Shown: positions 18,453 through 27,599, counted from the first letter of the stretch. The stretch is 38,803 nt of DNA from Opitutus sp. GAS368 (GCA_943329925.2 CALQFT020000012.1:1-38803); one strand, 5' to 3'. The notes: generated by a model not told the origin, from the letters alone. Numbers and translations are program-made.

Positions 18453-19748
18453 ATGAAACTCTCCAAAGGCACGATCCTCGTCCGCAACTGCCAACTCATC
18501 GACGGCACCGGCGCCGCCCCCATCCCTGACGGCGCTCTTGTCGCCCAGCACGGCCGCATCACGTATGCGGGTCCAGCGGCGGGCCTGCCGCCCATGGCTC
18601 CCGATGTTGAGATCCTAGACGCAGGCGGCGGCACGCTCCTGCCGGGACTGGTCGAGGCCCACTTTCACGCCACCTACTTCAACATCGCCGCACTTGAGGA
18701 TCTAGACATCAAATATCCCGTCGAATACGTCTCGATGCTCAGTAGCGTCAACGCCCGCCTCGCGCTGGAATGCGGCTACACCGCCGCACGTTCCGGCGGA
18801 TGCCTTTTTAATGTCGACGTGTGGCTCAAAAGGGCCATCGAAGAAGACCTCCTTCCCGGCCCGCGACTCGCCACCAGCGGCCGCGAAATTTGCTCTGCAG
18901 GAGGTTTAATGGATTGGAATCCCGAGTTTCGTAAAATCGGGATGGAAGGGCTTGTCTTTATCATCAACGGGGCTGAAGACGCTCGGCGGGCCGTGCGAGC
19001 GCTCGTCAAAGACGGCATCGAGTGGGTCAAAACCTACCCCACCGGGGACGCCGCCTCCCCCGACATCAACGACCACCACACGCTTTGTATGACCTTTGAG
19101 GAAATGCACGCGGTTGTCGCCACCGCACACAATCACAAGCTCAAGGTAACCGGCCATTGCAGGGCCACGCAAGGCATCAAAAATGCACTCCGCGCTGGGT
19201 ATGACACAATAGAACACGGCACCTTTATGGATGCCGAAGCTCTCGACCTGCTTCTGGAGCGCGACGTTCCCTGTATTCCCGCCCTTTATTTTGAAAAGGC
19301 CAGCATCGAACACGGCCCCACCTTCGGCCTTTCCCAAACCGTCATAGACGGCCACAAAGAAACCCTCGAAGGAGGCATCGAAAGCGCCAGGCTAATCCTT
19401 CGCGCAGGCGGTCGCCTCGGCATGGGGGGAGACTACGGTTTTGGCTGGAACCCGCACGGTGACTACGCCCGCGAACTGACCTTTTTTGTCAAAGACGTCG
19501 GCCTCACCCCGCTTGAAGTCATCACTTGCGCCACCAAAACGGGCGCGGAAATCATGGGGCGCTCTGCGGACTTCGGCACACTTGAAGTCGGCAAGCTCGC
19601 CGATCTGCTACTCGTGGACGGGGACGTTCTCGCCGACATCTCACTTCTGGAGGATCGGACAAAATTTCTCGCCGTGATTCAGGGCGGCGTCCTCAAGGCA
19701 GGGCGACTTGCGCCCCCCTTTCCCACCATCGTCAAAAGCGAGCTATGA
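18453..19748 (+). CDS. Metal-dependent amidohydrolase
   Basis: The 431-residue protein belongs to the amidohydrolase superfamily in the imidazolonepropionase/prolidase-like group. The short beta-sandwich ends at GGGTLLPGLVEAHFHAT with metal ligands His70 and His72. A lysine in GIEWVKTYPTG (Lys193) is a candidate bridging carboxylated Lys. Later ligands appear as His235 (KVTGHCRA), His255 (DTIEHGTFMD) and the catalytic Asp327 (GMGGDYGF). The C-terminal GTLEVGKLADLLLVDGD is typical of the family. Substrates in this group include cyclic imides and peptides with C-terminal Pro, Lys or Arg; the one here is unknown. No signal peptide, so it is cytoplasmic. It overlaps the next gene by ATGA (19745-19748), giving a tightly coupled pair with an alpha/beta hydrolase. 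Confidence 0.9.
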   Translation: MKLSKGTILVRNCQLIDGTGAAPIPDGALVAQHGRITYAGPAAGLPPMAPDVEILDAGGGTLLPGLVEAHFHATYFNIAALEDLDIKYPVEYVSMLSSVNARLALECGYTAARSGGCLFNVDVWLKRAIEEDLLPGPRLATSGREICSAGGLMDWNPEFRKIGMEGLVFIINGAEDARRAVRALVKDGIEWVKTYPTGDAASPDINDHHTLCMTFEEMHAVVATAHNHKLKVTGHCRATQGIKNALRAGYDTIEHGTFMDAEALDLLLERDVPCIPALYFEKASIEHGPTFGLSQTVIDGHKETLEGGIESARLILRAGGRLGMGGDYGFGWNPHGDYARELTFFVKDVGLTPLEVITCATKTGAEIMGRSADFGTLEVGKLADLLLVDGDVLADISLLEDRTKFLAVIQGGVLKAGRLAPPFPTIVKSEL

Positions 19749-20620
19749 CACCCAAACGTTGGGTTTCCCCCCACGGCCACGCTCTAGCATACACTGGGAG
19801 TCCCGGCGGTCCAAAACCCACGCTCCTCCTACTTCATGGAGTGGCCCGCTGCGGGGAAGACTGGGCGCCCCTGCTGCCCGCGCTCCAAGTCCACTGGAAT
19901 ATCGTCACACTGGACCACCGCGGTCACGGCGATTCCGAACGCGCCCAAACCTATTTCATCACCGATTACGCGGAGGACGCGACGGCCTTTCTTCGGGAAA
20001 TCGCCTCGGATCCCTGGGTGCTTCTCGGGCACTCCTTGGGCGCCATGGTGGCCGCCGCCGTCGCCGCGCGAGTCCCGGAATATGTGCGGGCCGTTATCCT
20101 CGAAGACCCTCCTTTCCACACCATGGGTAAACGTATCCATGGCACAGGCTGGCAGGCGCTTTTTAAGGGAATGCAGACCGTCGCGCTTGACGGCGGCACG
20201 CCCACTGAAATCACGGATAAACTCGCCCAGATTGAGATCCCGGGACCGGACGGCAAGGTCTCGCTCCTCGGAGCCTTGCGGACAAGGGACGCGCTGCAGT
20301 GGAGTGCCGAATGCCTCAATCGGGTGGACCCCGCGGTGTTCGCACCTTTGGTGGAAGGCCGCTGGCTGGAAGGCTTCCCGGTGGACGAAGTCTTGGCGCG
20401 GATCAACTGTCCCACTCTATTACTTCAAGCCGATCCCCACTCCGGCGGGGCTTGCTCAGATGCAGACGCCCTAGCGGCGCTTAACGCGCTGAACCTCGGC
20501 AGCCACCGCCGCTTCGAAGCCGCCGGCCACCAACTCCACCGCGAGCATCCTGATGCTGTGCTTAATGCGATCGCTGATTTCAGGCTCCAGACCAATCCCA
20601 CTTTTGCCCCCCATCACTGA
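19745..20620 (+). CDS. Alpha/beta-hydrolase
   Basis: The 291-residue cytoplasmic enzyme has the oxyanion motif LLLLHGVARCGEDW at 27-40, HRGHGDSER at 58-66, the nucleophile elbow GHSLG with Ser97 at 95-99, an acid residue likely in LLLQADPHSGG, and the catalytic His in FEAAGHQLHREHP near the C-terminus. The cap region lies between about 130 and 220. Family members are esterases, lactonases or C-C hydrolases, so the reaction cannot be named. Its ATG overlaps the amidohydrolase stop (ATGA), which suggests that the two act on one compound in sequence, for example ring opening and then ester or amide cleavage. The following fusion gene starts 67 bases downstream. Confidence 0.9.
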   Translation: MTPKRWVSPHGHALAYTGSPGGPKPTLLLLHGVARCGEDWAPLLPALQVHWNIVTLDHRGHGDSERAQTYFITDYAEDATAFLREIASDPWVLLGHSLGAMVAAAVAARVPEYVRAVILEDPPFHTMGKRIHGTGWQALFKGMQTVALDGGTPTEITDKLAQIEIPGPDGKVSLLGALRTRDALQWSAECLNRVDPAVFAPLVEGRWLEGFPVDEVLARINCPTLLLQADPHSGGACSDADALAALNALNLGSHRRFEAAGHQLHREHPDAVLNAIADFRLQTNPTFAPHH

Positions 20621-20687
20621 GAAGTCCTTTTTTTCGTCCCGCAGCCAGTCCCGTAGCCCACACAATAAACACCGCCCAATACCTCCC

Positions 20688-23600
20688 ATGAACCCGCCCT
20701 TTTTCTTAAAATACTCGCTCTTGGCACTTGGCGCCTTCGCGTTGAGCGCCCTTCCCCCGCCCGCACAAGCGGCAGCCCCGTCCTCCCCGCCAGCCAACGC
20801 CCTTTCCGAACAAAAAGCGCCCGAGCTGTTCCGCGGCCCGAACCTAGCCGCCTGGTGCATAGTCCCCTTCGACAAAGCCAAGCGCAACCCGGAACAACGC
20901 GCCGAGATGCTTGAAAAACTGGGCTTCACCAAGTTTGTCTATGATTACCGGAAGGAACACATTGTGGAATGGGACGACGAAATGACGGCCCTCAAACGCC
21001 ATCACGTCGAGCTCATGGGCTGGTGGTTTCCGGGCAGCCTCTCGCCCGAGGCCTTGACCGCTCTGGAACTGTTCCGCAAATACAAAGTAAAACCCCAACT
21101 TTGGGTCAGCGGTGGCGGTGGCTCGCTTAAGGCGGACTCCGCGGAGGAGCAGTCCCGCCGCGTGGCCAACGAGGTGCGCCGCATTAAACCCATCGCCGAA
21201 GCCGCAAAAGCCGACGGTCTCACCGTGGGCCTTTACAACCACGGCTCTTGGTTTGGGGAACCCGACAATCAGATCGAGATCCTCAACGCCCTCAAAGCCG
21301 AAGGCTGCTTAAACGTGGGGCTAGTCTACAACCAACACCACGGCCACGGCCACCTCGACGGCTTCAAGGAACTGCTGCAACGCATGTTACCACACCTCAT
21401 CTGTCTGAACTTAAACGGCATGGACATCAAGGGTGACGAAAATGGCCGCAAAATCCTCCCGCTCGGAACCGGCACAGAGGATCTGGGCCTGCTCAAAATC
21501 ATCGCCCAAAGCGGCTATAAAGGCCCCATCGGCATCCTCAACCACACAGGCGAAGACGCCGAGGGCCGTCTGCGGGACAATCTCGATGGCCTGCGCTGGT
21601 TGACGCCTCAAATTAAGGGAGAACCGACCGGTGCAAAACCTGTCCCACGCACCTTTGCCCCCGCTGTTGTCCCAACTGGCGCAAAACCCGGAGCGTCCAA
21701 CGTTCCCGCCGCGGGAGCGACCTCCCTCTCCCCTGCTTTTGGAAAGGCGCTTCAAGGCAGTCTGGCAATCGAGGGCAAAGCGGCTTACCGAACCCTTCCC
21801 CTCACCGTGGAGTGCAGGGCAAAACTCAACGCCGCCGCCGACTTCAATATCCTGGTGGCCTCCGACACGAAGGCGTCCGCAGACCATTGGGAACTTTACA
21901 CGTACGCAAAATCAGGGGTTCTCAGCCTCTATTTGCCGGGCCATGGCGGGGAAATCCGCAGCGAAGTCAACGTGTGCGACGGGACTTGGCACGCGTTGGC
22001 GGCGGTAATCGGCCCGGAAAAAGTGCGACTCTACGTCGATGGAAAATTAGTAAAGGAAGCGCCCTTGCTGCCGCGCTCAGGCAATCCCATCCCCGGCGGC
22101 CTCGCCCTAGGCGCGCTTGTAGAAGGCAAACACCGCTGCGAGGGCCTTCTAGACGACGTCCGCATTTCCGCTGGGCCACGCGAAATTGGCACCCCCTCCG
22201 CCGCGCCCCTAAAGACCGATGCAGCCACACTCGGCTTGTGGGATTTTGACGCACTCCCAACCCCAGCGCCCGCCCCAACCTCAGCCAGCGCCACCACCGC
22301 TCCGGTGGATCGAAGCCCGCTTTCCTCAAGTTTCGTCCTCCACGCGGCAGCTCCCGAGCGCCTCACTCCCACCAACGGTTGGCCCGCAACTGGCAACCAT
22401 GGCGACTGGGAACGTTCCTTGGGCGGCCCCACCTCCAACCGGTTTTCGAATCTGAGCCAGATCACCCGCGAAAACGTCACGCAACTTGAACCCGCATGGA
22501 TCTACCGTAGTGGAGACGGTTCGGGCAACATCCAGTGTAATCCCATCGTCGTGAAGGGGGTGATGTTCACCCCAACCCCAGGAAAAAACATCGTTGCCGT
22601 CAACGCCGCCACCGGAAAAGAACGCTGGCGTTTTGCACCCAAGAGTCTCATCGGCGCCCAATCTTCCTCTCCCGCCCGGCGCGGCCTGCTTTACTGGAAG
22701 GGCGACGAGAGGGCTTCCCCGCGCCTCCTTTTTGGGGACGGCAACTGGCTCATCGCGATCCATCCCGATACCGGACTTCCAGTAGAGGATTTCGGCGTCG
22801 GAGGCAAAACGCCCGTCCCCAACGGCACAACGGCGGTGGGGGCGATGCACGGGCACATTTTTGTCCTGCCGGGTTATAGCGGGGACGTTTACGGGTTCGA
22901 CGCGAGGGACGGCAAGTTGTTGTGGACCTTCAAAACAAAGCCTGAGGCGGGCGAGTTCGGACACGAGACTTGGAGCACCGTGGAAAGCGGGGCCAACTGC
23001 TGGGGAGGAATGGCCATGGACGAGTCCCGGGGAATCGCCTTCGTGAGCTTGGGTTCGCCCAAACCCAATTTCATCGGGATCAACCATCAAGGAGACAACC
23101 TTTTTGCCAACTGCGTTTTGGCCCTCGACGCCCTCAGCGGCAAACGACTTTGGCACTTTCAAGAACTGCGCCACGACATCTGGGACTGGGATATTCCCGC
23201 CCCCCCGAACCTTGTGACGGTGGAGCGCCACGGCCGCCGCGTTGATGCCCTCGCCCAAGTCACCAAACTGGGCAACACCCTCCTGCTCGACCGCGTTACC
23301 GGCGAGCCTTTGTACGATTTCCGCTTCGTCCGGGTCGACACCCATGGCCTTCCCGGCGACGTCACCGCCGTCTATCAACCCGCCCCCGAACTTCCCCAAC
23401 CCTTCGCCCGTCAGGCCTACACCCGTGCCGACATGCCAGCCCAACCCGAAGCACGCGCCGCCCTCCTGCCGCTGCTTGAGCGCGCCAACCTTGGCCCCTT
23501 TCCCTCCTTTGATGAAGCCCGTCCCACCCTCCTCTTCAACATCCACGGAGGCGCCGAGTGGACAGGGGCGGCAGCTGATCCCAAAGGCTTTTTATACGTC

Positions 23601-24356
23601 ACATCCAACGAGATCCCCTGGAGCATCACCTGCTTCCGTGACGACGATCCCGCCCCGCTAGTGCCCCCGAACGCAGGAGAACTCGTCTATCAGGCCAACT
23701 GCTCAGTTTGCCACGGACCCGACCGCAAGGGAATTGGCCATGCTCCGCCAATGCGCGGGGTCAGACACCGACTGGGCGAAGCGGAGGTACGGGCGCTTTT
23801 GAAGACGGGCCGCGCCACGATGCCCCCCATGGCGCACCTTTCCGAGGAACAGATCCAACCCCTGCTCGACTTTGTGCTCTGTCGCGACCGCCCTCAAAAA
23901 AACGAGGCAAAACAGAAGGGCAAAGACTGGACATTTTCCGGTTTCAACCGAGTGCTGGATCCCGAGGGTTACCCCGCCTGTTCCACTCCCTGGGGGACAC
24001 TCAACTGCATCAATCTTAACACCGGCAAAACCGCTTGGAGCGTGCCTTTGGGCGAGTATCCGGAGCTAACGGCAAAAGGGATTCCCAAAACCGGCCAGGA
24101 AAACTTTGGCGGCGCGATGGTCACCGATACAGGGCTTGTTTTTGCAAGCGGCACGCGGGACAAAAAGATCCGCGCCTTTGACGCAGCCACCGGCGCGGAG
24201 TTATGGAGTCATCCCCTGCCCTTGCACGGCACGGCACCGCCGGCTTGTTACGAAGCGGAAGGCCGACAGTTTATTTTGCAGCCTGCCACCGGCGGCGGAA
24301 AACTAGGCGGACCGGCCGGAGATGTCTGGGTGGCGTTTGCTCTGCCAAAGCGCTAG
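20688..24356 (+). CDS. Sugar-isomerase-like barrel / LamG / quinoprotein-cytochrome c fusion
   Basis: From the ATG at 20688 the protein has 1222 residues with a signal peptide ending near AQAAAPSS; an upstream in-frame start at 20553 lies inside the preceding gene. Domains: a xylose-isomerase-like TIM barrel (about 45-310; FVYDYRKEHIVEWDDEM, LTVGLYNHGSWFGEP, GLVYNQHHGHGHLDGF); a LamG-type concanavalin-like sandwich (about 355-510; WELYTYAKSGVLSLYLPGHG, RLYVDGKLVKEAPL); and a quinoprotein beta-propeller (about 560-1220; NGDWERSLGGPTSNRFS, FGHETWSTVESGANCWGG) with a cytochrome c domain inserted near 990-1065 (CSVCH at 1005-1009, axial Met likely in TMPPMAHL). Quinoproteins of this kind oxidise sugars or alcohols in the periplasm. 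The barrel suggests a sugar or polyol substrate that is bound or isomerised first. It is the third gene of a likely operon. Confidence 0.85.
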   Translation: MNPPFFLKYSLLALGAFALSALPPPAQAAAPSSPPANALSEQKAPELFRGPNLAAWCIVPFDKAKRNPEQRAEMLEKLGFTKFVYDYRKEHIVEWDDEMTALKRHHVELMGWWFPGSLSPEALTALELFRKYKVKPQLWVSGGGGSLKADSAEEQSRRVANEVRRIKPIAEAAKADGLTVGLYNHGSWFGEPDNQIEILNALKAEGCLNVGLVYNQHHGHGHLDGFKELLQRMLPHLICLNLNGMDIKGDENGRKILPLGTGTEDLGLLKIIAQSGYKGPIGILNHTGEDAEGRLRDNLDGLRWLTPQIKGEPTGAKPVPRTFAPAVVPTGAKPGASNVPAAGATSLSPAFGKALQGSLAIEGKAAYRTLPLTVECRAKLNAAADFNILVASDTKASADHWELYTYAKSGVLSLYLPGHGGEIRSEVNVCDGTWHALAAVIGPEKVRLYVDGKLVKEAPLLPRSGNPIPGGLALGALVEGKHRCEGLLDDVRISAGPREIGTPSAAPLKTDAATLGLWDFDALPTPAPAPTSASATTAPVDRSPLSSSFVLHAAAPERLTPTNGWPATGNHGDWERSLGGPTSNRFSNLSQITRENVTQLEPAWIYRSGDGSGNIQCNPIVVKGVMFTPTPGKNIVAVNAATGKERWRFAPKSLIGAQSSSPARRGLLYWKGDERASPRLLFGDGNWLIAIHPDTGLPVEDFGVGGKTPVPNGTTAVGAMHGHIFVLPGYSGDVYGFDARDGKLLWTFKTKPEAGEFGHETWSTVESGANCWGGMAMDESRGIAFVSLGSPKPNFIGINHQGDNLFANCVLALDALSGKRLWHFQELRHDIWDWDIPAPPNLVTVERHGRRVDALAQVTKLGNTLLLDRVTGEPLYDFRFVRVDTHGLPGDVTAVYQPAPELPQPFARQAYTRADMPAQPEARAALLPLLERANLGPFPSFDEARPTLLFNIHGGAEWTGAAADPKGFLYVTSNEIPWSITCFRDDDPAPLVPPNAGELVYQANCSVCHGPDRKGIGHAPPMRGVRHRLGEAEVRALLKTGRATMPPMAHLSEEQIQPLLDFVLCRDRPQKNEAKQKGKDWTFSGFNRVLDPEGYPACSTPWGTLNCINLNTGKTAWSVPLGEYPELTAKGIPKTGQENFGGAMVTDTGLVFASGTRDKKIRAFDAATGAELWSHPLPLHGTAPPACYEAEGRQFILQPATGGGKLGGPAGDVWVAFALPKR

Positions 24357-24401
24357 TAAACGGCGCCCCCCAGCTTCCTCACCAGCCAACGCGCACAATC
24401 C

Positions 24402-24464
24402 ATGAAACGCCTGACTTTCCCGCAGCAGGCGCGCTCCAGGCTCCTCGCACACAAGCTGAAATGA
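24402..24464 (+). CDS. Possible 20-codon upstream ORF coupled to the nitrilase gene
   Basis: An ATG at 24402 opens a short basic reading frame (MKRLTFPQQARSRLLAHKLK) whose TGA overlaps the nitrilase-family start codon as ATGA. It fills the 104-base gap after the fusion gene and could provide translational coupling. There is no other evidence that it is translated. Confidence 0.25.
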   Translation: MKRLTFPQQARSRLLAHKLK

Positions 24465-25321
24465 GCGCCACTTTACAGCAACTCCGCGTCTCCGCCGTGC
24501 AGATGAAGTTCACCACGGACAGGGACACAAACCTCGCGCATATCGAGGCGGCTTTGGCCGATGCCGTGCACGACAAGGCAGATGCGGTGCTCTTCCCCGA
24601 GTGCGCCACAACCGGTTACAATCGCGACTTCACCCAACTTTCGAGCAGCGAAATCCGCACTACACTGAAGCGCGTTGGCGCGCTTGCGGCAAAGTTCAAA
24701 GTCAACGTGCTCCTCGGCTCGCCGGTGTTCCGCCGCAGGTGCTGGCAAAACTGCCTGGTCGTCTTCAACCGGCGCGGGCGGGTCGTTCATTGCTACCCGA
24801 AGTGCCAGCTCACGGAACGCGACCGCCAGTTTTTCACCCCGGGTGATTCCGTTGCACTGTTCAAACTCGATGGGGTGCCCTGCACGGCGATCATCTGCCA
24901 CGAACGCCGTTACCCCGAACTGGTGCGACTGGGGGTGATGGCGGGCGCCCGCATCGTGTTCCATCCAAACGCCGGACTGGACACGCTCGCCGTCTCGCGA
25001 ACCAAGCGTGGCGGCCGCGACGGGATCGCGGTGCGGGCCTTTGAAAACGCAGTGTTCTACGTCTTCGCCAACTCCGTAGGCCCGCAGGGTGATGGCCTGT
25101 GGTCAGCGGGCGATTCCAAGATTGTCGCTCCGAACAGCCAAGTGCTGGCGCTGGCGAACAACCGCGAGGCAACCGTCATCACCGCCGATCTGGATTTGGC
25201 GCAGGCCACCGGCAGGTATGCCGCCGACAGCCTCTCCCACCCGCGCTTCCTGTCAGCCGATTGGCGACGAATGCTCCTCAAGGTACGGGAGCAGGCAAAG
25301 CGCAATTGCACACTCGAATGA
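24461..25321 (+). CDS. Carbon-nitrogen hydrolase (nitrilase superfamily)
   Basis: With the start at 24461 the product has 286 residues and the complete Glu-Lys-Cys triad of the nitrilase superfamily: Glu47 in AVLFPECATTGYN, Lys114 in CYPKCQLTERDRQFF, and Cys146 in CTAIICHERRYPE. The fold is alpha-beta-beta-alpha, and enzymes of this class cleave amides or N-carbamoyl compounds in the cytoplasm. Which branch applies is unclear; the ICHERRYPE motif differs from the common ICYDxRFPE of omega-amidases. It is the last gene of the 18453-25321 run, whose other members include an amidohydrolase and an alpha/beta-hydrolase, so together they look like a breakdown route for a nitrogen-containing compound. 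Upstream in-frame sequence to 24203 overlaps the preceding gene and is not used. Confidence 0.88.
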   Translation: MSATLQQLRVSAVQMKFTTDRDTNLAHIEAALADAVHDKADAVLFPECATTGYNRDFTQLSSSEIRTTLKRVGALAAKFKVNVLLGSPVFRRRCWQNCLVVFNRRGRVVHCYPKCQLTERDRQFFTPGDSVALFKLDGVPCTAIICHERRYPELVRLGVMAGARIVFHPNAGLDTLAVSRTKRGGRDGIAVRAFENAVFYVFANSVGPQGDGLWSAGDSKIVAPNSQVLALANNREATVITADLDLAQATGRYAADSLSHPRFLSADWRRMLLKVREQAKRNCTLE

Positions 25322-25369
25322 GTGTTTAACCCGAGACCGGCAAGGTGGTGCCGTTTATGCGCGTTGACA

Positions 25370-26542
25370 TCAGGGCAGCCACCGGATGCAGGAGGGGTGG
25401 GGCAAGGGAATGGGATCCCCTTTTGGGGTGAGCTGGCCGGAGTTGGAATCAAGGGCGAATACCGCGACATTGTTGCCTGCCATATTAGCGCAAAGCAGCC
25501 ACTTGCCATCGGGCGTGAGAAGCAGATTTTGTGGCCCCTTCCCAAGGCTCGGCTGCATTCCGGCCCGCTCTAGGGTGCCGTCGGGTGCAACACTGAAAAT
25601 ACAGATGCTGTCATGGCCACGATTGGTTCCGTACAAGAACTTACCGTTGGGGGTGAGCTTCAAATCCGCGCAGGCATTTTTGCCGGAGAAATCAGGCGGA
25701 ATGGTAGGGAGGGTCTGCACCGCTCTCAGCGTTCCTGCCGCGGGATCGAAGGCGAAAACCGAAAGAGTACTGTTGATCTCGTTGATCACATAAACATTTC
25801 GGCCTGAAGGCTCGAATAGGAGGTGTCTCGGGCCGGATCCCTGCGGCAAAACGGCAAACGGTTGCGCCGGGTTGGGCGTCAACGTGGCGTGGACCGGGTC
25901 GAGTTTGTAAATGAAGATCTTGTCCACGCCCAGATCCGCCGCGAGAGCGAAACGGTTGTCAGGACTCGGTACGATACTGTGGGCGTTTGGCAGCTTCTTC
26001 TTAGCCACTCCAGCCTCGGCAGAAGCCGCAGCGTCCTCGCTGGGGTGCTGAATAAAGGACGCGGCTTGCGCCAGATGGCCGTCTTTGGAGACAGGAAGTG
26101 AAGCGACGGTTCCGGAGGAATAATTCGCTGTCAAAACGACGGTTCCAGTCGCATCTACTTCCACATAACAGGTCGCCCGACCGTGGGAGGACTGGTTATT
26201 AATCCGTTGGAGGCGCCCCGAGCGACCATCTAGAGAGTAAGAGGCGATCTGCTCATCTTCTTTACCACCAAAACGTTCAGAGTAAGTGGCGTAAAGGAAT
26301 TTAGAATCCCTAGAGAGGGCCAGAAAGAAGGGACTTTTGACGTCCGTGGTGCGGCTCAGCGGACTGAGGGTGCCATTTGCGGAGTCGAATTCAAAAGCAT
26401 GGATGCCGCCGTCCGCCCCGGGAGCGAAGGCCGAGATAAAGAGCACCGGCGGCCCCGCGTGAACGGGTTGAACGGCGCAAAGCAATATAGAGGAGAGCAA
26501 CAACCAGCTCTTTAACAATGGGATGGATTGTGGGATTAACAT
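25370..26542 (-). CDS. Secreted YbhE-type lactonase-family beta-propeller
   Basis: The 390-residue protein begins with a signal peptide (KSWLLLSSILLCAVQPVHAG) and folds as a seven-bladed propeller of the 6-phosphogluconolactonase/3-carboxymuconate cyclase family. Repeated blade motifs are SPFFLALSRDSKFLYATYSE, NAHSIVPSPDNRFALAADLG, GPRHLLFEPSGRNVYVINE, CADLKLTPNGKFLYGTNRG and GPQNLLLTPDGKWLLCANM. Its export argues against the intracellular pentose-phosphate role and for hydrolysis of aldonolactones formed by periplasmic sugar oxidation, which would fit the nearby quinoprotein and Gfo/Idh/MocA proteins. It is convergent with the nitrilase gene (48 bases between). Two short Ala/Glu/Lys-rich insertions lie near residues 175-190. 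Confidence 0.87.
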   Translation of the reverse strand: MLIPQSIPLLKSWLLLSSILLCAVQPVHAGPPVLFISAFAPGADGGIHAFEFDSANGTLSPLSRTTDVKSPFFLALSRDSKFLYATYSERFGGKEDEQIASYSLDGRSGRLQRINNQSSHGRATCYVEVDATGTVVLTANYSSGTVASLPVSKDGHLAQAASFIQHPSEDAAASAEAGVAKKKLPNAHSIVPSPDNRFALAADLGVDKIFIYKLDPVHATLTPNPAQPFAVLPQGSGPRHLLFEPSGRNVYVINEINSTLSVFAFDPAAGTLRAVQTLPTIPPDFSGKNACADLKLTPNGKFLYGTNRGHDSICIFSVAPDGTLERAGMQPSLGKGPQNLLLTPDGKWLLCANMAGNNVAVFALDSNSGQLTPKGDPIPLPHPSCIRWLP

Positions 26543-26873
26543 GGGGGGATTTTGTGTGAGATAGGTTTACCAATTGGCGTTGAACGCCCTAAGGCTTCTA
26601 TCAGTAGCCTCCAAAGCCTGATCCGTATCAGCTTCGGTGAGCACGACGCTGATCATGTCTGCTTCGTTGGCGCGGGCAAGTTAAACGCCCAGCTTTCAGG
26701 CTGCCAAAAGTCTTATTGGAGGCAACTGACTTTTAGCTGCAAGGAAAAGCTTCGGGGGTGTGGCGGTGTGTGGCTATAGAGGGGGCTGCCGGCCGCTTGA
26801 CGTATACGGTATGCGAGCTAAGATCCGCCGCACCCCCCCTACCTCCCCAGGTTTCCGGGTCATCCCCCCTCCT
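26543..26873. other. Divergent intergenic region, largely empty
   Basis: This stretch separates the minus-strand lactonase from the DUF1080 operon. A minus-strand frame of about 36 codons ending just upstream of the lactonase (…MISVVLTEADTDQALEATDR…) reads somewhat protein-like and may be a gene scrap, but I cannot assign it. The right end holds a promoter candidate at 26797-26824. Confidence 0.4.
26797..26824 (+). promoter_or_regulatory. Sigma-70-type promoter candidate for the DUF1080 operon
   Basis: TTGACG (26797-26802) and TAAGAT (26819-26824) are separated by 16 bases, 49 bases before the ATG at 26874. The -35 box is near consensus and the -10 box matches four of six positions. Confidence 0.5.
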
Positions 26874-27599
26874 ATGAATATTCCAAAGTCTATCCTCTTC
26901 GGCTGCCTAACCGCCTTTTGCCTCGCCCCACTCCATGCCCAAGAACCTGCCCTTCCAAAGGGTTTTCGCGCGATTTTTAACGGCCGCGATCTCTCCGGTT
27001 GGTACGGACTCAATCCTCATTCCTCGGCCAAACTCGCTGGGGAGAAACTCCAGGAAAACCTCGTAAAACAGCGGGCTGATTTCCCAAATTCTTGGCGGGT
27101 GGAAACCGGGGAACTTGTCAACGATGGGACCGGTCCATACGCAACCAGCGAGGAAGAATTCGGGGACATTGAGCTGCGCCTGGAATACAAAACTGTCGCA
27201 AAGGCAGATAGCGGCATTTATCTGCGGGGTACGCCTCAGGTGCAGATTTGGGATATCAACCAACTGGATGACCCCACAAAACCCGACCGGCATCCGCGCC
27301 TAGGATCGGGCGGGCTTTTTAACAACACCCCCAACACCCCTGGGCGGGATCCGCTGGTTCTCGCGGACAAACCCTTTGGCGAGTGGAACAGTTTTCGTAT
27401 CAGGCAGATTGGCGCCCGCACCTGGGTCTGGCTCAACGACAAGCTCGTGGTCGACGGCGCTCCTTTGGAAAACTTCTGGGACCGCTCCAAGCCGCTTCCG
27501 GCTAAGGGCTCCCTCATGCTGCAGACCCACGGCGGGGAAATTCGTTGGAGGAACATCATTGTGCACGAAATCACGGCGGAGGAAGCCGGCGCGAAGTAA
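26874..27599 (+). CDS. Secreted DUF1080 / 3-keto-disaccharide hydrolase-like protein
   Basis: The start at 26874 gives 241 residues with a signal peptide ending at PLHAQ. The rest is a concanavalin-like jelly roll of the DUF1080 family (PF06439): FRAIFNGRDLSGWYG, WRVETGELVNDG, FGDIELRLEYKTVAKADSGI, YLRGTPQVQIWD, GGLFNN, WNSFRIRQIGARTWVWLND and a final EIRWRNIIVHE. Members of this family were shown to cleave 3-keto-glycosides. The two exported Gfo/Idh/MocA proteins that follow within 22 and 40 bases are natural partners to form or process the 3-keto group. A longer frame from 26760 is rejected because it lacks a signal peptide. Enzymatic activity here is inferred from family and context. Confidence 0.88.
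   Translation: MNIPKSILFGCLTAFCLAPLHAQEPALPKGFRAIFNGRDLSGWYGLNPHSSAKLAGEKLQENLVKQRADFPNSWRVETGELVNDGTGPYATSEEEFGDIELRLEYKTVAKADSGIYLRGTPQVQIWDINQLDDPTKPDRHPRLGSGGLFNNTPNTPGRDPLVLADKPFGEWNSFRIRQIGARTWVWLNDKLVVDGAPLENFWDRSKPLPAKGSLMLQTHGGEIRWRNIIVHEITAEEAGAK

Noticed and set aside
22326-23546. A 406-codon minus-strand open frame
   Set aside because: Antisense to the quinoprotein propeller, with no recognisable motifs and a compositional bias typical of a shadow frame.
26543-26660. ACT-domain-like protein scrap on the minus strand upstream of the lactonase
   Set aside because: About 30 residues look protein-like, but they are too short to assign, and a stop codon lies just upstream.
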